64,000 bases of DNA from Sphingosinicella terrae (lineage in GTDB: Bacteria; Pseudomonadota; Alphaproteobacteria; Sphingomonadales; Sphingomonadaceae): the NCBI RefSeq assembly GCF_003347635.1, contig NZ_QDFY01000001.1:930001-994000 (forward strand), in the 5' to 3' direction. A program made the translations under genes and the position numbers. Position 1 is the stretch's first letter, and every line of letters starts with the position of its first letter. A model generated the notes under the pieces. The model ran no database searches, was not told where the DNA came from, and saw only the letters and a list, made by a program, of their open reading frames with translations. Positions 9,488 through 19,091 of the stretch are shown one piece after another.

Positions 9488-12400
9488 ATGGTTACCTATA
9501 TCAAGTCCGACCTCGTTTTCATTCTTGATCAGATCAAGATTGCGGAAGCCCATGCCGCGGGTCAGCCTCTCTTCGGACCAGGTGGTCTCATCCCTGCCCC
9601 GAATATCGCCTGGGGTTTGAGAACCGTCGACGGAACGTACAACAACATCCTCCCCGGCCGCGAACATTGGGGCGCCGCGGACCAGCCATTCCCGCACCTG
9701 CTCGACCCGAACTATCGCAATGGCGAGGTCTTCGATCCGGATGGGCCCGGCGGAGCACCGCCGATGCCCACGTCCTACGCGCCGTCCAATAATCCGAACT
9801 CGGTCGTCGTCGACTCGAGCCTGCGGATCATATCGAATCTGATCGTCGACCAGACGCTCAACAACCCGGCAGCCATACTCGAGGCCCTTTCCCGGGCTGG
9901 AATCGAAGGCGCGGAGGCGCAGACCGCCCTCGCCGACATCACGGCAGCCTTCGACATCGTGACCGCACTCCCTGACGGCGATCCCGGCCTGCCGGCCGCG
10001 CAGGCGGTCCTCGACGGGCTGCTCGCGGCTAACGGCATCGAGATGTCGGGCGCGACGATCGTGCTGCCGAACACGGCGCCGGACGAAGGGCTGTCGGCAT
10101 CCTTCAATTCGTGGTTCACCCTCTTCGGCCAGTTCTTCGATCACGGTCTCGATCTGGTCGCCAAGGGGCAGAGCGGCACGGTGTTCATTCCGCTCCAGCC
10201 GGACGACCCGCTCTACGATCCCGCCAGCCCCACCAACTTCATGGTGCTGACCCGGGCGACCGTGAGTCCAGGCGTCGACGGAGTGATGGGCACGGACGAC
10301 GATGTCGGGCCGATCAATCTGACCACGCCTTTCGTCGATCAGAACCAGACCTATACGTCGCATGCGTCGCACCAGGTCTTCCTGCGCGAATATGAGCTGG
10401 TCGGCGGCGTCCCGCAGGCGACCGGAAAGCTGCTCGACGGCGCCAATGGCGGCCTCCCCACCTGGGGCGAGGTCAAGGCGCAGGCGGCGAACGTCCTCGG
10501 CATCGAGCTGACCGACTATCATGTCGGAAACCTGCCCCTGCTGGCCACCGATCCCTACGGCAACTTCATTCCCGATCCGGTGAGCGGATTCCCGCAGGTC
10601 GTACTGGCCGGACCGCCGCAAAGCCTCGCATCGGGAACGCCAGGTTCCCCGCTCAACATCACGCCCGCAGAAGGGGGCGTGCAGGCCGTCCTGACCGGCC
10701 ACGCCTTTCTCGACGATATCGCCCATGAGGCGGTGCCGATCGGGAAGATTGCCGATGGAGACCTCGAGATCGGGCTCGGCAATCCAGGGAACGGGGACAC
10801 CGAATATGACAACGAGCTGCTCGACGCGCACTTCATCACCGGCGACGGGCGGGGCAACGAGAATATCGGCCTGACCGCCGTCCATCACGTCTTCCATGCC
10901 GAGCATAATCGTCTGCTGCAGCACACCAAGGACCAAGTGCTCGCCAGCGGCGATCTTGCGTTCATCAACGAATGGCTGGACGTCGAGATCGATGCGCTGC
11001 CGGCCAACCAGGCTGAGATCGACGCGCTCGATTGGAACGGCGAGCGCCTCTTCCAGGCCGCGAAATTCGGAACCGAGATGGAGTATCAGCACCTCGTCTT
11101 CGAGGAATTCGCGCGCAAGGTCCAACCGCAGATCGACGCCTTCCTCGTGCCCGATGGGTTCGACTACACGATCAATCCCGCGATCGTGGCCGAATTCGCG
11201 CATGTCATCTATCGCTTCGGCCACTCGATGCTCACGGAGTCGATCGATCGGTTCGACCCCAACTTCAATCCTGACCACATCTCGCTCATCGAAGGCTTTC
11301 TCAATCCGATCGAGTTCGCAACCAGCGGCACGGCGGCAGGGGTGGCCGGCTCGATCGTCCGCGGCATGACCCGCCAGGTGGGCCAGGAGATCGACGAGTT
11401 CGTCACGGATGCGTTGCGCAACAATTTGCTTGGACTCCCGCTTGATCTCGCGACGATCAATCTCGCCCGCGGCCGCGACACCGGCGTTCCGTCGCTCAAT
11501 GCCGCCAGGCGCGAATTCTACGAAGCGACGAACAACGCGGCCGAGCTCAAGCCCTATGAGAGCTGGACCGACTTCGCCGGCAATCTCAAGAACGAGGCCG
11601 CGATCATCAACTTCGTCGCCGCCTACGGCCTGCACCCGCTGATCGTGGCCGAGACGACGGTCGACGGAAAGCGTGACGCGGCGATGACGATCATCACCGG
11701 CACTTCGTTCGACGGCATGATCGTTCCAGCCGATAGGCTGGACTTCCTCAACAGCACCGGAGCGTGGGAGAGTGGCCCGAACGGGGTTACCATCACGGGC
11801 CTCGACGATGTCGACCTGTGGATCGGCGGCCTCGCCGAGCAGACCATGCCGTTCGGCGGAATGCTCGGCTCGACCTTCAATTTCGTGTTCGAGATGCAGA
11901 TGGAGCAGCTGCAGAGCGGCGACCGCTTCTACTACCTGCAGCGGCTCGACGGCCTGCACCTGTTCGGCGAGATGGAGAACAACTCCTTCGCCGCCATGAT
12001 CATGCGCAACACCAACGCCACGCACCTGCCCTCGGACGTCTTCTCGACTCCCGGCTTCATCCTCGAGGTGGACCAGGACCAGCAATATACCGGCTTGGGC
12101 GTGGATGGCCGCGACGACCCGGTGGGCGGCACCATCCTGACGCCGCTCGTCATCCGCGACAATCCGTCCACGGCCGGGCCCGACGCAAACTATCTTCGCT
12201 ATACCGGCGGCGACCATGTCGTCCTCGGCGGCACGGAAGGCAATGATACGCTGACCGCCGGAATCGGCGACGACACGCTCTACGGCGACGGCGGCAACGA
12301 CCGGCTCGAAGGCAATTTCGGCAACGACATCATCAACGGCGGTGCGGGCGACGACATCATCCGCGACTCCGGCGGTGACGACAATATCAAGGCCGGCGAC

Positions 12401-14938
12401 GGCAACGACGTCGTGCATGCCGGTCCCGGGCTGGATCTCGTCATGGGCGGTGCCGGAAAGGACTTCATCGTCACCGGAAGCGACGCCGGCACGGAGATCT
12501 TCGCCGGCGAAGGCGACGATTTCATCCTCGGCAACAAGACCGCCGAACGCATCCTCGGCAACGAGGGCAATGACTGGATCGAGACCGGCACCTTCGACGG
12601 CGCCCCGGGCGACAATTTCGACGAGGTCTTCGCGCAGGACAAGGTCGACGGGCATGACGTCTTCCTCGGCGACGGCGGCTTCGACGAATATATCGGCGAG
12701 GGCGGCGACGACATCATGGTCGGCAGCGCCGGACGCGGCAAGGTGGTCGGCATGTCCGGCTTCGATTGGATCACCTACAAGGACAATCCTTTCGGGGTGA
12801 ATGCCGACCTCTCCATCCCGATCATCTTCGACGAAGCCCCGACCCTTCCCGAAAACGCCTCGCTCGACGAGTTCGAGAGCACCGAAGGGCTTTCCGGCTC
12901 CCAGTTCGACGATATATTGCGCGGAACCAACGATGTGGCCGCCGACCGGCTTCCCCTGGCGCAGGGCGGCACCACCGGCTTCCAGGGAAGCGCCCTCACG
13001 GCCGAAGGCATTGCGCGCATCGCCGGCCTCGGGGATCTGGTGAGCGTCGGCGACGCCCCCTTCCTCGAGGGTGACATCATCCTCGGCGGCGGCGGCAGCG
13101 ACGTGATCAGTGGCCTGGGCGGCAACGACGTCATCGACGGCGATCGGTGGCTCAATGTCCGGATCAGTGTCCGCGAGAATGCGGACGGCACCGGCGCGGA
13201 GATCGACACGGCCGACAGCCTTCACGATCTCGTTACCGAGATGTTCGCAGGGACCTACAATCCGGGCCAGCTCGTCATCGTTCGCGAGCTCCTCGACGGC
13301 GGCCAGGCAGGGGATGTCGACACGGCGGTCTTCTCCGATCTCCTCGAGAATTACGACGTCCTCTACAATGATGACGGCTCGGTCACCGTGATTCATGCCC
13401 GCGGCACGCAGACGGATGGCACGGACACCCTGTTCAACATGGAGCTGATCGAGTTCGCCGACGAGACGATCGACCTCATCCCCCCGACCGGTGCCATCGC
13501 CAATAACGACGCCTTCGTCATCGACGAGAACGACACGCTCTCCGGCTATCTCTTCGGTGACAATGGCTCCGGCTTGGACGAGGATCTCGGCGGGCCGGCC
13601 CTCGCCATCGCGGCGGTGAACGGGTCTGCCCTTGCCGTCGGCTCGACGATCGAGCTCGACTCCGGCGCGCTCCTGACGGTCAATGCCGACGGCACCTTCG
13701 ACTATGAGACCGACGGCTCCTTCGACCCGACGCCTCTGCCGTCTACTGGGGCGACCAACACCCCGGCATTCGACACCTTCAGCTACACCCTGCTGAACGG
13801 TGGCACGGCAACGGTCACGATCACGATCAACGGACTCGATACAGACGATCTCATCCTGGGATCCAACGGTGACGACGATCTGAGCTCGGATGGCGGGTCG
13901 GACGAGATGGACGGCGGCCTTGGCAACGACACCTACCGCGTCAATAGCGCCGCTCCGATTATCATCGAGGTGAGCGGGGCCGGAAACGACCGCGTCATCG
14001 CCAGCGCGAGCTATATCCTGAACAGCGCCGCCTACGTCGAGATGATGGAGACGAACAACGCGCTGGCAACGACCGCCATCAACCTGACCGGCAATCAGCT
14101 TGCCCAGACGATCATCGGCAATGAAGGCATCAACCAGCTCAACGGCGCCAGCGGGCAGGATCACCTCATCGGCAATGGCGGCAACGACATCCTCGATGGC
14201 GGGGCCAGCCATGATGTGCTCGAAGGCGGCGCCGGCGCAGACACGCTCTTCGGCGGCAATACCGGTCACGACATCCTGGACGGCGGTTCGGGCGCCGACA
14301 CGATGACGGGAGGATCGCAGAACGACACATACATCGTGGACGATACGGGGGACGTCGTGGTGGAGCAGGTCGGCGGCGGGTCCGACACGGTCGAGAGCAG
14401 CGTCACCTACGCCCTGACCTCACAGGTCGAGCTTCTCTGGTTGACCGGAGCCGTCGCCATCAACGGCACCGGAAACAACATCAACAACAGACTCTATGGC
14501 AACAGCGCCGCTAATATTCTCGTCGGCGGCGGCGGCAATGACCGGCTGGAAGGGCGCGGCGGTGCTGACTGGCTGTACGGAGGGACCGGAAGCGACGTGC
14601 TCGTCGGTGGAGGCGGTACCGACCGCTTCTACTTCAACAGCACCCTGGGTGCCTCCAACGTCGACCAGATCCTCGACTTCAACGTGGCGACGGAGAGCGT
14701 CTACCTCTCCCGGAACATCTTCACCGCCCTGCCCGGCACCAGCGTCGCTGCCATCAGTGCCGCGGCTTTCCGGCTGGGCACGTCGGCGGGCGACGCCAAT
14801 GATCGCATCCTTTACGATCAGAGCACCGGCAACATGTACTATGACCGCGACGGCACCGGCGCGGCGGCCCCCGTGCTCTTCGGGTCGGTGGCGGACGGCA
14901 CGGTGCTCACCAATGCCGACTTCATCGCTTATGGCTGA
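9488..14938 (+). CDS. Secreted animal-type haem peroxidase with RTX calcium-binding repeats
   Basis: The ATG at 9488 follows a GCGGAGG ribosome site, giving 1,816 residues. Residues about 60-870 are an animal haem peroxidase domain: distal-side motif FGQFFDHGLDL (about 215), NENIGLTAVHHVFHAEHNRL (about 457-476), proximal His motif YRFGHSMLTESI (about 575) and INLARGRDTGVPSL (about 656). From about residue 912 come RTX nonapeptides of the GGxGxDxxx type (for example GGNDRLEGNFGND). A cadherin/VCBS-like beta domain follows around 1335-1450, then a second RTX block and an M10-type C-terminus. There is no N-terminal signal peptide, which with the RTX repeats points to Type I secretion by an ABC exporter encoded elsewhere. 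Extracellular oxidation of halides or phenolics is likely but the substrate is unknown. Confidence 0.92.
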   Translation: MVTYIKSDLVFILDQIKIAEAHAAGQPLFGPGGLIPAPNIAWGLRTVDGTYNNILPGREHWGAADQPFPHLLDPNYRNGEVFDPDGPGGAPPMPTSYAPSNNPNSVVVDSSLRIISNLIVDQTLNNPAAILEALSRAGIEGAEAQTALADITAAFDIVTALPDGDPGLPAAQAVLDGLLAANGIEMSGATIVLPNTAPDEGLSASFNSWFTLFGQFFDHGLDLVAKGQSGTVFIPLQPDDPLYDPASPTNFMVLTRATVSPGVDGVMGTDDDVGPINLTTPFVDQNQTYTSHASHQVFLREYELVGGVPQATGKLLDGANGGLPTWGEVKAQAANVLGIELTDYHVGNLPLLATDPYGNFIPDPVSGFPQVVLAGPPQSLASGTPGSPLNITPAEGGVQAVLTGHAFLDDIAHEAVPIGKIADGDLEIGLGNPGNGDTEYDNELLDAHFITGDGRGNENIGLTAVHHVFHAEHNRLLQHTKDQVLASGDLAFINEWLDVEIDALPANQAEIDALDWNGERLFQAAKFGTEMEYQHLVFEEFARKVQPQIDAFLVPDGFDYTINPAIVAEFAHVIYRFGHSMLTESIDRFDPNFNPDHISLIEGFLNPIEFATSGTAAGVAGSIVRGMTRQVGQEIDEFVTDALRNNLLGLPLDLATINLARGRDTGVPSLNAARREFYEATNNAAELKPYESWTDFAGNLKNEAAIINFVAAYGLHPLIVAETTVDGKRDAAMTIITGTSFDGMIVPADRLDFLNSTGAWESGPNGVTITGLDDVDLWIGGLAEQTMPFGGMLGSTFNFVFEMQMEQLQSGDRFYYLQRLDGLHLFGEMENNSFAAMIMRNTNATHLPSDVFSTPGFILEVDQDQQYTGLGVDGRDDPVGGTILTPLVIRDNPSTAGPDANYLRYTGGDHVVLGGTEGNDTLTAGIGDDTLYGDGGNDRLEGNFGNDIINGGAGDDIIRDSGGDDNIKAGDGNDVVHAGPGLDLVMGGAGKDFIVTGSDAGTEIFAGEGDDFILGNKTAERILGNEGNDWIETGTFDGAPGDNFDEVFAQDKVDGHDVFLGDGGFDEYIGEGGDDIMVGSAGRGKVVGMSGFDWITYKDNPFGVNADLSIPIIFDEAPTLPENASLDEFESTEGLSGSQFDDILRGTNDVAADRLPLAQGGTTGFQGSALTAEGIARIAGLGDLVSVGDAPFLEGDIILGGGGSDVISGLGGNDVIDGDRWLNVRISVRENADGTGAEIDTADSLHDLVTEMFAGTYNPGQLVIVRELLDGGQAGDVDTAVFSDLLENYDVLYNDDGSVTVIHARGTQTDGTDTLFNMELIEFADETIDLIPPTGAIANNDAFVIDENDTLSGYLFGDNGSGLDEDLGGPALAIAAVNGSALAVGSTIELDSGALLTVNADGTFDYETDGSFDPTPLPSTGATNTPAFDTFSYTLLNGGTATVTITINGLDTDDLILGSNGDDDLSSDGGSDEMDGGLGNDTYRVNSAAPIIIEVSGAGNDRVIASASYILNSAAYVEMMETNNALATTAINLTGNQLAQTIIGNEGINQLNGASGQDHLIGNGGNDILDGGASHDVLEGGAGADTLFGGNTGHDILDGGSGADTMTGGSQNDTYIVDDTGDVVVEQVGGGSDTVESSVTYALTSQVELLWLTGAVAINGTGNNINNRLYGNSAANILVGGGGNDRLEGRGGADWLYGGTGSDVLVGGGGTDRFYFNSTLGASNVDQILDFNVATESVYLSRNIFTALPGTSVAAISAAAFRLGTSAGDANDRILYDQSTGNMYYDRDGTGAAAPVLFGSVADGTVLTNADFIAYG

Positions 14939-14945
14939 GCAATGA

Positions 14946-14985
14946 GCCGGCGAAGCCCGCCTCCCTCGGGCGTGGCTTCGCCGGC
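14946..14985 (+). terminator. Hairpin terminator after the RTX peroxidase
   Basis: A 12-bp perfect stem (GCCGGCGAAGCC / GGCTTCGCCGGC) with a further short internal stem begins 8 nt after the peroxidase stop. There is no T-run, so termination may be weak or Rho-assisted. Confidence 0.6.
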
Positions 14986-15061
14986 CGGTCGCCGGTCATC
15001 CGTACGAACCATGATCCGAGTATTTGCCTGGCCGCTTTCTGTGTTCGCGGAGATACGAGCA

Positions 15062-15358
15062 ATGGCGCCCTTCGAACCTGTCGACAGTCAGCGCAGCCTT
15101 CCGGAAGGGGCGGAAGCTCAGTCTGGTCGGGCGGCGATCGATCCTTCCTTATTGTGGATCTCGACCGAAGCGTGCCTGCCGATCGGCGAGGTGCTGGTCG
15201 TGGCGGGCGGCCATTTTGCCGTCGCCGTCCTGGTGAGGGATGAAAATGATCCGCTTGACGGCGGCGTATTCATGAACTCGAGCTGCGATTTCGTCCCGTG
15301 GCCCAGCCACTGGATGCCTCTTGCAGAGCTTGCACGCATTGTGCCTCGACAGGATTGA
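15062..15358 (+). CDS. DUF551-like small protein
   Basis: Starting at the ATG at 15062 (GCGGAG upstream), the product is 98 residues. Its core, LLWISTEACLPIGEVLVVAGG, then a charged stretch, then SHWMPLAEL, has the pattern of DUF551: a WIS..LP..GE.VLV strand and an HWMPLPE-like end. DUF551 proteins are small and mostly phage- or plasmid-associated, with no known function. The gene lies alone between the peroxidase and the homocysteine methyltransferase. The family match is by eye and moderate. Confidence 0.55.
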   Translation: MAPFEPVDSQRSLPEGAEAQSGRAAIDPSLLWISTEACLPIGEVLVVAGGHFAVAVLVRDENDPLDGGVFMNSSCDFVPWPSHWMPLAELARIVPRQD

Positions 15359-15613
15359 TGCCGGCTCGGCCGCCAGAGAAGCAGAGTTTCGGGGGGAATG
15401 CAGTGCCCAGGCAGAAATGTGAGTTGGCCGACCGTCGGTAGACTTCCGCCGTCAGTCGCTGCGCTGCCCGCCTTCACCGCGGTGCCGGATCACCCATTTT
15501 TCCCTATTCGCCTCGACACTTGGACCTCGAACGATCGAACCGACCGCGAGTGGGCTGGATCGGCGCGACTTTACTCGCGATGATCGGATCAAGTCGAAGC
15601 CCAGGAACCCGCC

Positions 15614-16564
15614 ATGACCCACCCCCTCCCCCAGCTCCACCGCCTGTTCCTGACCGACGGCGGGCTCGAGACCGATCTCATCTACCGGCACGGCGTCGAC
15701 CTGCCGGGATTCGCCGCCATCACCCTGCTCGCCTCGGACGAGGGCCGGGCGGTGCTCGGCGCCTATTTCCGCTCCTATCTCGATTTCGCCCGCCGCGCGG
15801 GTACCGGCTTCGTCCTCGAGAGCGCGAGCTGGCGCGCCAGCCTCGACTGGGCGCCGCAACTCGGCCTCGCTCCGGCCGAGCTCGACCGGCTGAACGCGCG
15901 ATCGGTCGAGATGCTGAATGCGCTTCGCGACGACTATGCGACGCCGGCGACGCCGGTCGTGGTGAGCGGCTGCATCGGCCCGCGCGGCGACGGCTACGAT
16001 CCTGGCCGGATCATGAGCGCGTCCGAGGCGGAGGCCTATCATCTGCGCCAGGCGGCGGCACTGGCGGCGGCCGGGCCGGACCTGCTCACCGCCATGACGA
16101 TCACCAATGTGAGCGAGGCGATCGGAATCGCGCGCGCCGCCGAAAAAGTGGGCCTGCGGTTCGTCCTCTCCTTCACCGTCGAGACGGACGGCCGCCTCCC
16201 GACCGGTGACGGCCTCGGCGAGGCGATCCGCGCCGTCGATCACGCCACGTCGGGCTATCCGGCCTATTACATGATCAATTGCGCGCATCCCGACCATTTC
16301 GCGGCCGCTCTCGCCAAAGGCGGCGGCTGGACCGCACGGATCGGCGGCATCCGCGCCAACGCCTCGCGCTGCAGCCATGCCGAGCTCGACGTCATGACGG
16401 AACTGGACGACGGCGACCCGGTCGGCCTGGCCGAGGCGTATCGGCGCCTGCGCGCGCAGCTTCCGAAGCTCAACGTCCTCGGCGGCTGCTGCGGCACCGA
16501 CCAGCGCCATATCGAGGCGATCGCCGCCGCCTGCCTCGGCGCTCCGATCGCCTGCGCGGCCTGA
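15614..16564 (+). CDS. Homocysteine S-methyltransferase family protein
   Basis: The 316-residue protein has the family's zinc-dependent TIM-barrel signatures: the opening LTDGGLETDLIYRHG loop, the zinc ligand Cys in YYMINCAHPDHF (about residue 225) and the paired Cys in LGGCCGTDQRHIEA (about 295). The family transfers a methyl group to homocysteine from S-methylmethionine, betaine or a related donor; the donor cannot be told from sequence. The gene is monocistronic on the plus strand, 69 bp before pyrB. I saw no SAM or SAH riboswitch in the 255 bp upstream. Confidence 0.88.
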   Translation: MTHPLPQLHRLFLTDGGLETDLIYRHGVDLPGFAAITLLASDEGRAVLGAYFRSYLDFARRAGTGFVLESASWRASLDWAPQLGLAPAELDRLNARSVEMLNALRDDYATPATPVVVSGCIGPRGDGYDPGRIMSASEAEAYHLRQAAALAAAGPDLLTAMTITNVSEAIGIARAAEKVGLRFVLSFTVETDGRLPTGDGLGEAIRAVDHATSGYPAYYMINCAHPDHFAAALAKGGGWTARIGGIRANASRCSHAELDVMTELDDGDPVGLAEAYRRLRAQLPKLNVLGGCCGTDQRHIEAIAAACLGAPIACAA

Positions 16565-16633
16565 TCCTCCGTAGCGCAGGCGCTTCTTCGGCCGGGACTT
16601 GAGCGGGGTGCCCGCCCCGACTAGAGCGCCGCT

Positions 16634-17581
16634 TTGATGGCCTCCGATCAAGCGCCCTTTCCGCACCGTCACCTGCTCGGGATAGACGGCCTGTCCGCCG
16701 ACGATCTCAATCTCATCCTCGATGCGGCCGAGCCATGGGCGGCGTTCAACCGCGGCGCGCGCAAGGCCGACCAGCGGCTGGCGGGCCTCACCCAGATCAA
16801 CGCCTTCTTCGAGACCTCGACCCGGACGCTCTTCTCCTTCGAGATCGCCGGCAAGCGCCTGGGCGCGCAGGTCTCCAACTTCCATCCCGCCGCGTCGAGC
16901 GTGCGCAAGGGCGAAAGCCTGGCCGACACCGCGCTGACCCTCAATGCGATGCGCCCCGACATCCTCGTCATCCGCCACGAGGCGGTCGGCGCCGCCGCCG
17001 ATGTCGCCGCGGTGATGGATTGCCCGGTAATCAATGCCGGCGACGGCCGCGGCGAGCATCCGACCCAGGCGCTGCTCGACGCCCTCGCCATCCGCCGCCG
17101 CTTCGGCCGGATCGAGGGGCTCAAGGTCGCGATCTGCGGCGACATCCGCCACAGTCGGGTCGCCAATTCGAACCTGCGCTCGCTGCCCCTGCTCGGCGCC
17201 GAGCTCCGGATCGTCGCCCCGCCCTCGCTGCTGCCCGACGTGGTGCCGCCGGGGATCGCCGCCTTCACCGATCTCGACGACGGCGTGGATGGCGTCAACG
17301 TGGTGATGATGCTGCGCATCCAGCGCGAGCGCATGCCCGACGCGCTGTCGGAATCGCTCGGCGACTATCATGCCCGCTTCGGCCTCAGTCGCGCGCGCCT
17401 CGATCGCGCGGCGCCTCACGCCGTGGTCATGCACCCCGGCCCGATGAACCGCGGCGTCGAGATCGACGGCGACGTCGCCGACGATCCCGAGCGATCGCTC
17501 ATCCTGCAGCAGGTCGAGCTCGGCGTCGCGGTGCGGATGGCCTGCCTCGACCTGCTGACGCGGGAAAGGCGGGGGGCGTAA
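16634..17581 (+). CDS. pyrB: Aspartate carbamoyltransferase catalytic subunit
   Basis: PyrB condenses carbamoyl phosphate with aspartate, the committed step of pyrimidine synthesis. The 315 residues contain the carbamoyl-phosphate motif [12 protein letters not shown], the catalytic Lys in SSVRKGESL, the [10 protein letters not shown] signature and the aspartate-binding [10 protein letters not shown] near the C-terminus. In many relatives pyrC follows directly; here pyrB is followed by a convergent operon and no pyrC is present in the window. Confidence 0.96.
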   Translation: MMASDQAPFPHRHLLGIDGLSADDLNLILDAAEPWAAFNRGARKADQRLAGLTQINAFFETSTRTLFSFEIAGKRLGAQVSNFHPAASSVRKGESLADTALTLNAMRPDILVIRHEAVGAAADVAAVMDCPVINAGDGRGEHPTQALLDALAIRRRFGRIEGLKVAICGDIRHSRVANSNLRSLPLLGAELRIVAPPSLLPDVVPPGIAAFTDLDDGVDGVNVVMMLRIQRERMPDALSESLGDYHARFGLSRARLDRAAPHAVVMHPGPMNRGVEIDGDVADDPERSLILQQVELGVAVRMACLDLLTRERRGA

Positions 17582-17590
17582 GAGCGCCTT

Positions 17591-17648
17591 CTAGAGCGAT
17601 GTGGAGCCAGACGAAGTCGTCTGACGCCTCGAAAATCGCGGCATGTGG
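17591..17648. repeat. Dispersed intergenic repeat, copy 1 (AAAATCGCGGCA family)
   Basis: The unit has an AGAGCGAT block, then a GTCGTCTGACG block, then a CGAAAATCGCGGCA block. It recurs at 21731-21803 and, inverted and in doubled form, at 49742-49876. All copies are in gene-free DNA next to stop codons. Confidence 0.6.
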
Positions 17649-17655
17649 GAAGGAT

Positions 17656-17678
17656 TGGCGGCCGGCGCTTGGCCGCCA
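17656..17678. terminator. Bidirectional hairpin between pyrB and the SPOR gene
   Basis: An 8-bp perfect stem (TGGCGGCC / GGCCGCCA, 7-nt loop) lies in the 126-bp gap between two convergent genes, where a shared terminator is expected. There is no obvious T-run. Confidence 0.5.
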
Positions 17679-17707
17679 GCCGCCCTCCGGAAAGAAGAAA
17701 GACGCGC

Positions 17708-19078
17708 TCAGGCCTCGCGGTTGCGGGGCTCGGCGTAGCGGGCGGCCCAGCGGACCGAGGCGTCGCCGGCATTGGTGCGCACGAAGCAGGCGCCGCCCTG
17801 GGCGCGGATCGCTCCGCACAGGCGGGCGGCGTCGGCGCGGCTGGCGAAGCCCGACACCGACACACGGTGCAGAGTCCGTCCGGCGATCGAGATGGTCGTC
17901 GTCAGCGGCACATGGCTGTCGAGGGCGAAGCGCTGCTGCGCCTGCTGCCATGCCCGCTCGGCATTTCCCTCGTTGCTGAAGGCGCCGATCTGGACGACGA
18001 ACGGGCTGTCGCCGCGGGCGACCTCGGGCCCGGCCGGCAACGGCGCCTGCCGGCGGAAGACCGGCGCCGGCAGCGGCGCCGAGGCGGTACGGACCACGGC
18101 CGGCTCCGGCCGGGTCAGCGTCTGCGCGGCCGCGGCGTAGCGGGCCTCATCCTCGCTGGCGGGCACCGCCGGCGCCGAAGCGGGCAGATAATAAGAAGCG
18201 GCTTCCTCCGCCACCGGCAGCGGCGCGGCCGGCTCGGCCTCGGCGAGACCCCAGCTCGAATCGGTACTCGCCGCGGCGGCCTCGGCCGGGAACTCGGCCT
18301 CGGCATAGGCTTCGGCCGGCACGACCGGATTGAGGGCGAGCCGGATCGGCTGACCCGGATCGGCGACGGGGGTGACCCCGAGCAGGCTCGCCACCTGGTT
18401 CCGGTCGGTGCCCGGGCTGGCCAGCGCCGCCCATTGCTGCAGGCGCGGCCCGACATCGGCCGGGGAGAGATCCTGCGCCGCCACGGCACGGGCGCGGGCC
18501 CAGTCGCCGGCGAGGGCATAGGACAGAGCGAGATTCTGGCGAAGGCGCGGGGTGGCGTCGAACGAGCGCGCCGCCGGCTCCAGCATCTCGATCGCACGCT
18601 GCGGCATTCCGGCGAGCGCATAAGCCAAAGCGAGGTCGGTGACCGAGGCGCGGCCTTCGAGCAGGTCGAGCTGGCCGAGCGCGGCCTGCGGCCGGCCGAG
18701 CGCGATCTCCATCAACGCGAGGCTGAGGGTGGCGCGGCTGTTGGCCGGGTCGAGCTCGGCGACGTCGGCGAAGGTGGCCCGGGCGGCCTCGAAGCGGCCG
18801 CTCTTCATGTAGAGATCGGCGAGCAGCAGGCGGTAGCCCGCGTCGCGCGGCGACAGGATGACGGCATTCTCCATCGCCTCGACCGCCTCGCCGACCTGCC
18901 CCTGCGACATCGCCTGGCGCGCCTGCTCGTGGAGCTGCGCGGCCTCGGTGCGGGTCCGCGATTCGGTCTGGGCCGTCGAGCCCAGGCGCCGCATCGCCAC
19001 CGATTGGGCGGTGCAGGCGACCATCGTCATGCTGACGATGATGCTCGAGGCGGCGATCTTGAAGGCCGTCCTGTTCAT
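17708..19078 (-). CDS. TPR-repeat lipoprotein with C-terminal SPOR domain
   Basis: The start ATG at 19078 is chosen because a lipoprotein signal follows (helix ending in the lipobox MVAC at about residue 23); an upstream in-frame start at 19132 would bury it. The product is 456 residues. Residues about 45-200 contain TPR-like helices (GEAVEAMENAVILSPRD, GRFEAARATFADVAELDP). An Ala/Pro-rich linker follows, then a SPOR domain (FVVQIGAFSNEGNAERAWQQ, about 370-445) that binds peptidoglycan lacking stem peptides at division sites. It is the third gene of a tight operon parA-RHH-SPOR with 13-nt gaps, which links it to the ParA-like ATPase. Confidence 0.85.
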   Translation of the reverse strand: MNRTAFKIAASSIIVSMTMVACTAQSVAMRRLGSTAQTESRTRTEAAQLHEQARQAMSQGQVGEAVEAMENAVILSPRDAGYRLLLADLYMKSGRFEAARATFADVAELDPANSRATLSLALMEIALGRPQAALGQLDLLEGRASVTDLALAYALAGMPQRAIEMLEPAARSFDATPRLRQNLALSYALAGDWARARAVAAQDLSPADVGPRLQQWAALASPGTDRNQVASLLGVTPVADPGQPIRLALNPVVPAEAYAEAEFPAEAAAASTDSSWGLAEAEPAAPLPVAEEAASYYLPASAPAVPASEDEARYAAAAQTLTRPEPAVVRTASAPLPAPVFRRQAPLPAGPEVARGDSPFVVQIGAFSNEGNAERAWQQAQQRFALDSHVPLTTTISIAGRTLHRVSVSGFASRADAARLCGAIRAQGGACFVRTNAGDASVRWAARYAEPRNREA

Positions 19079-19091
19079 GCCTTTGACTCCG

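Noticed and set aside
9188-14269. Very long minus-strand open frame (1,693 codons) opposite the RTX peroxidase
   Set aside because: It mirrors the codon bias of the peroxidase gene and its translation is low-complexity Val/Ala/Asp/Glu with no motif. The plus strand carries all haem and RTX signatures.
15359-15613. SAM or SAH riboswitch before the homocysteine S-methyltransferase
   Set aside because: I looked for the conserved stems and sequence blocks of these riboswitches and did not see them.
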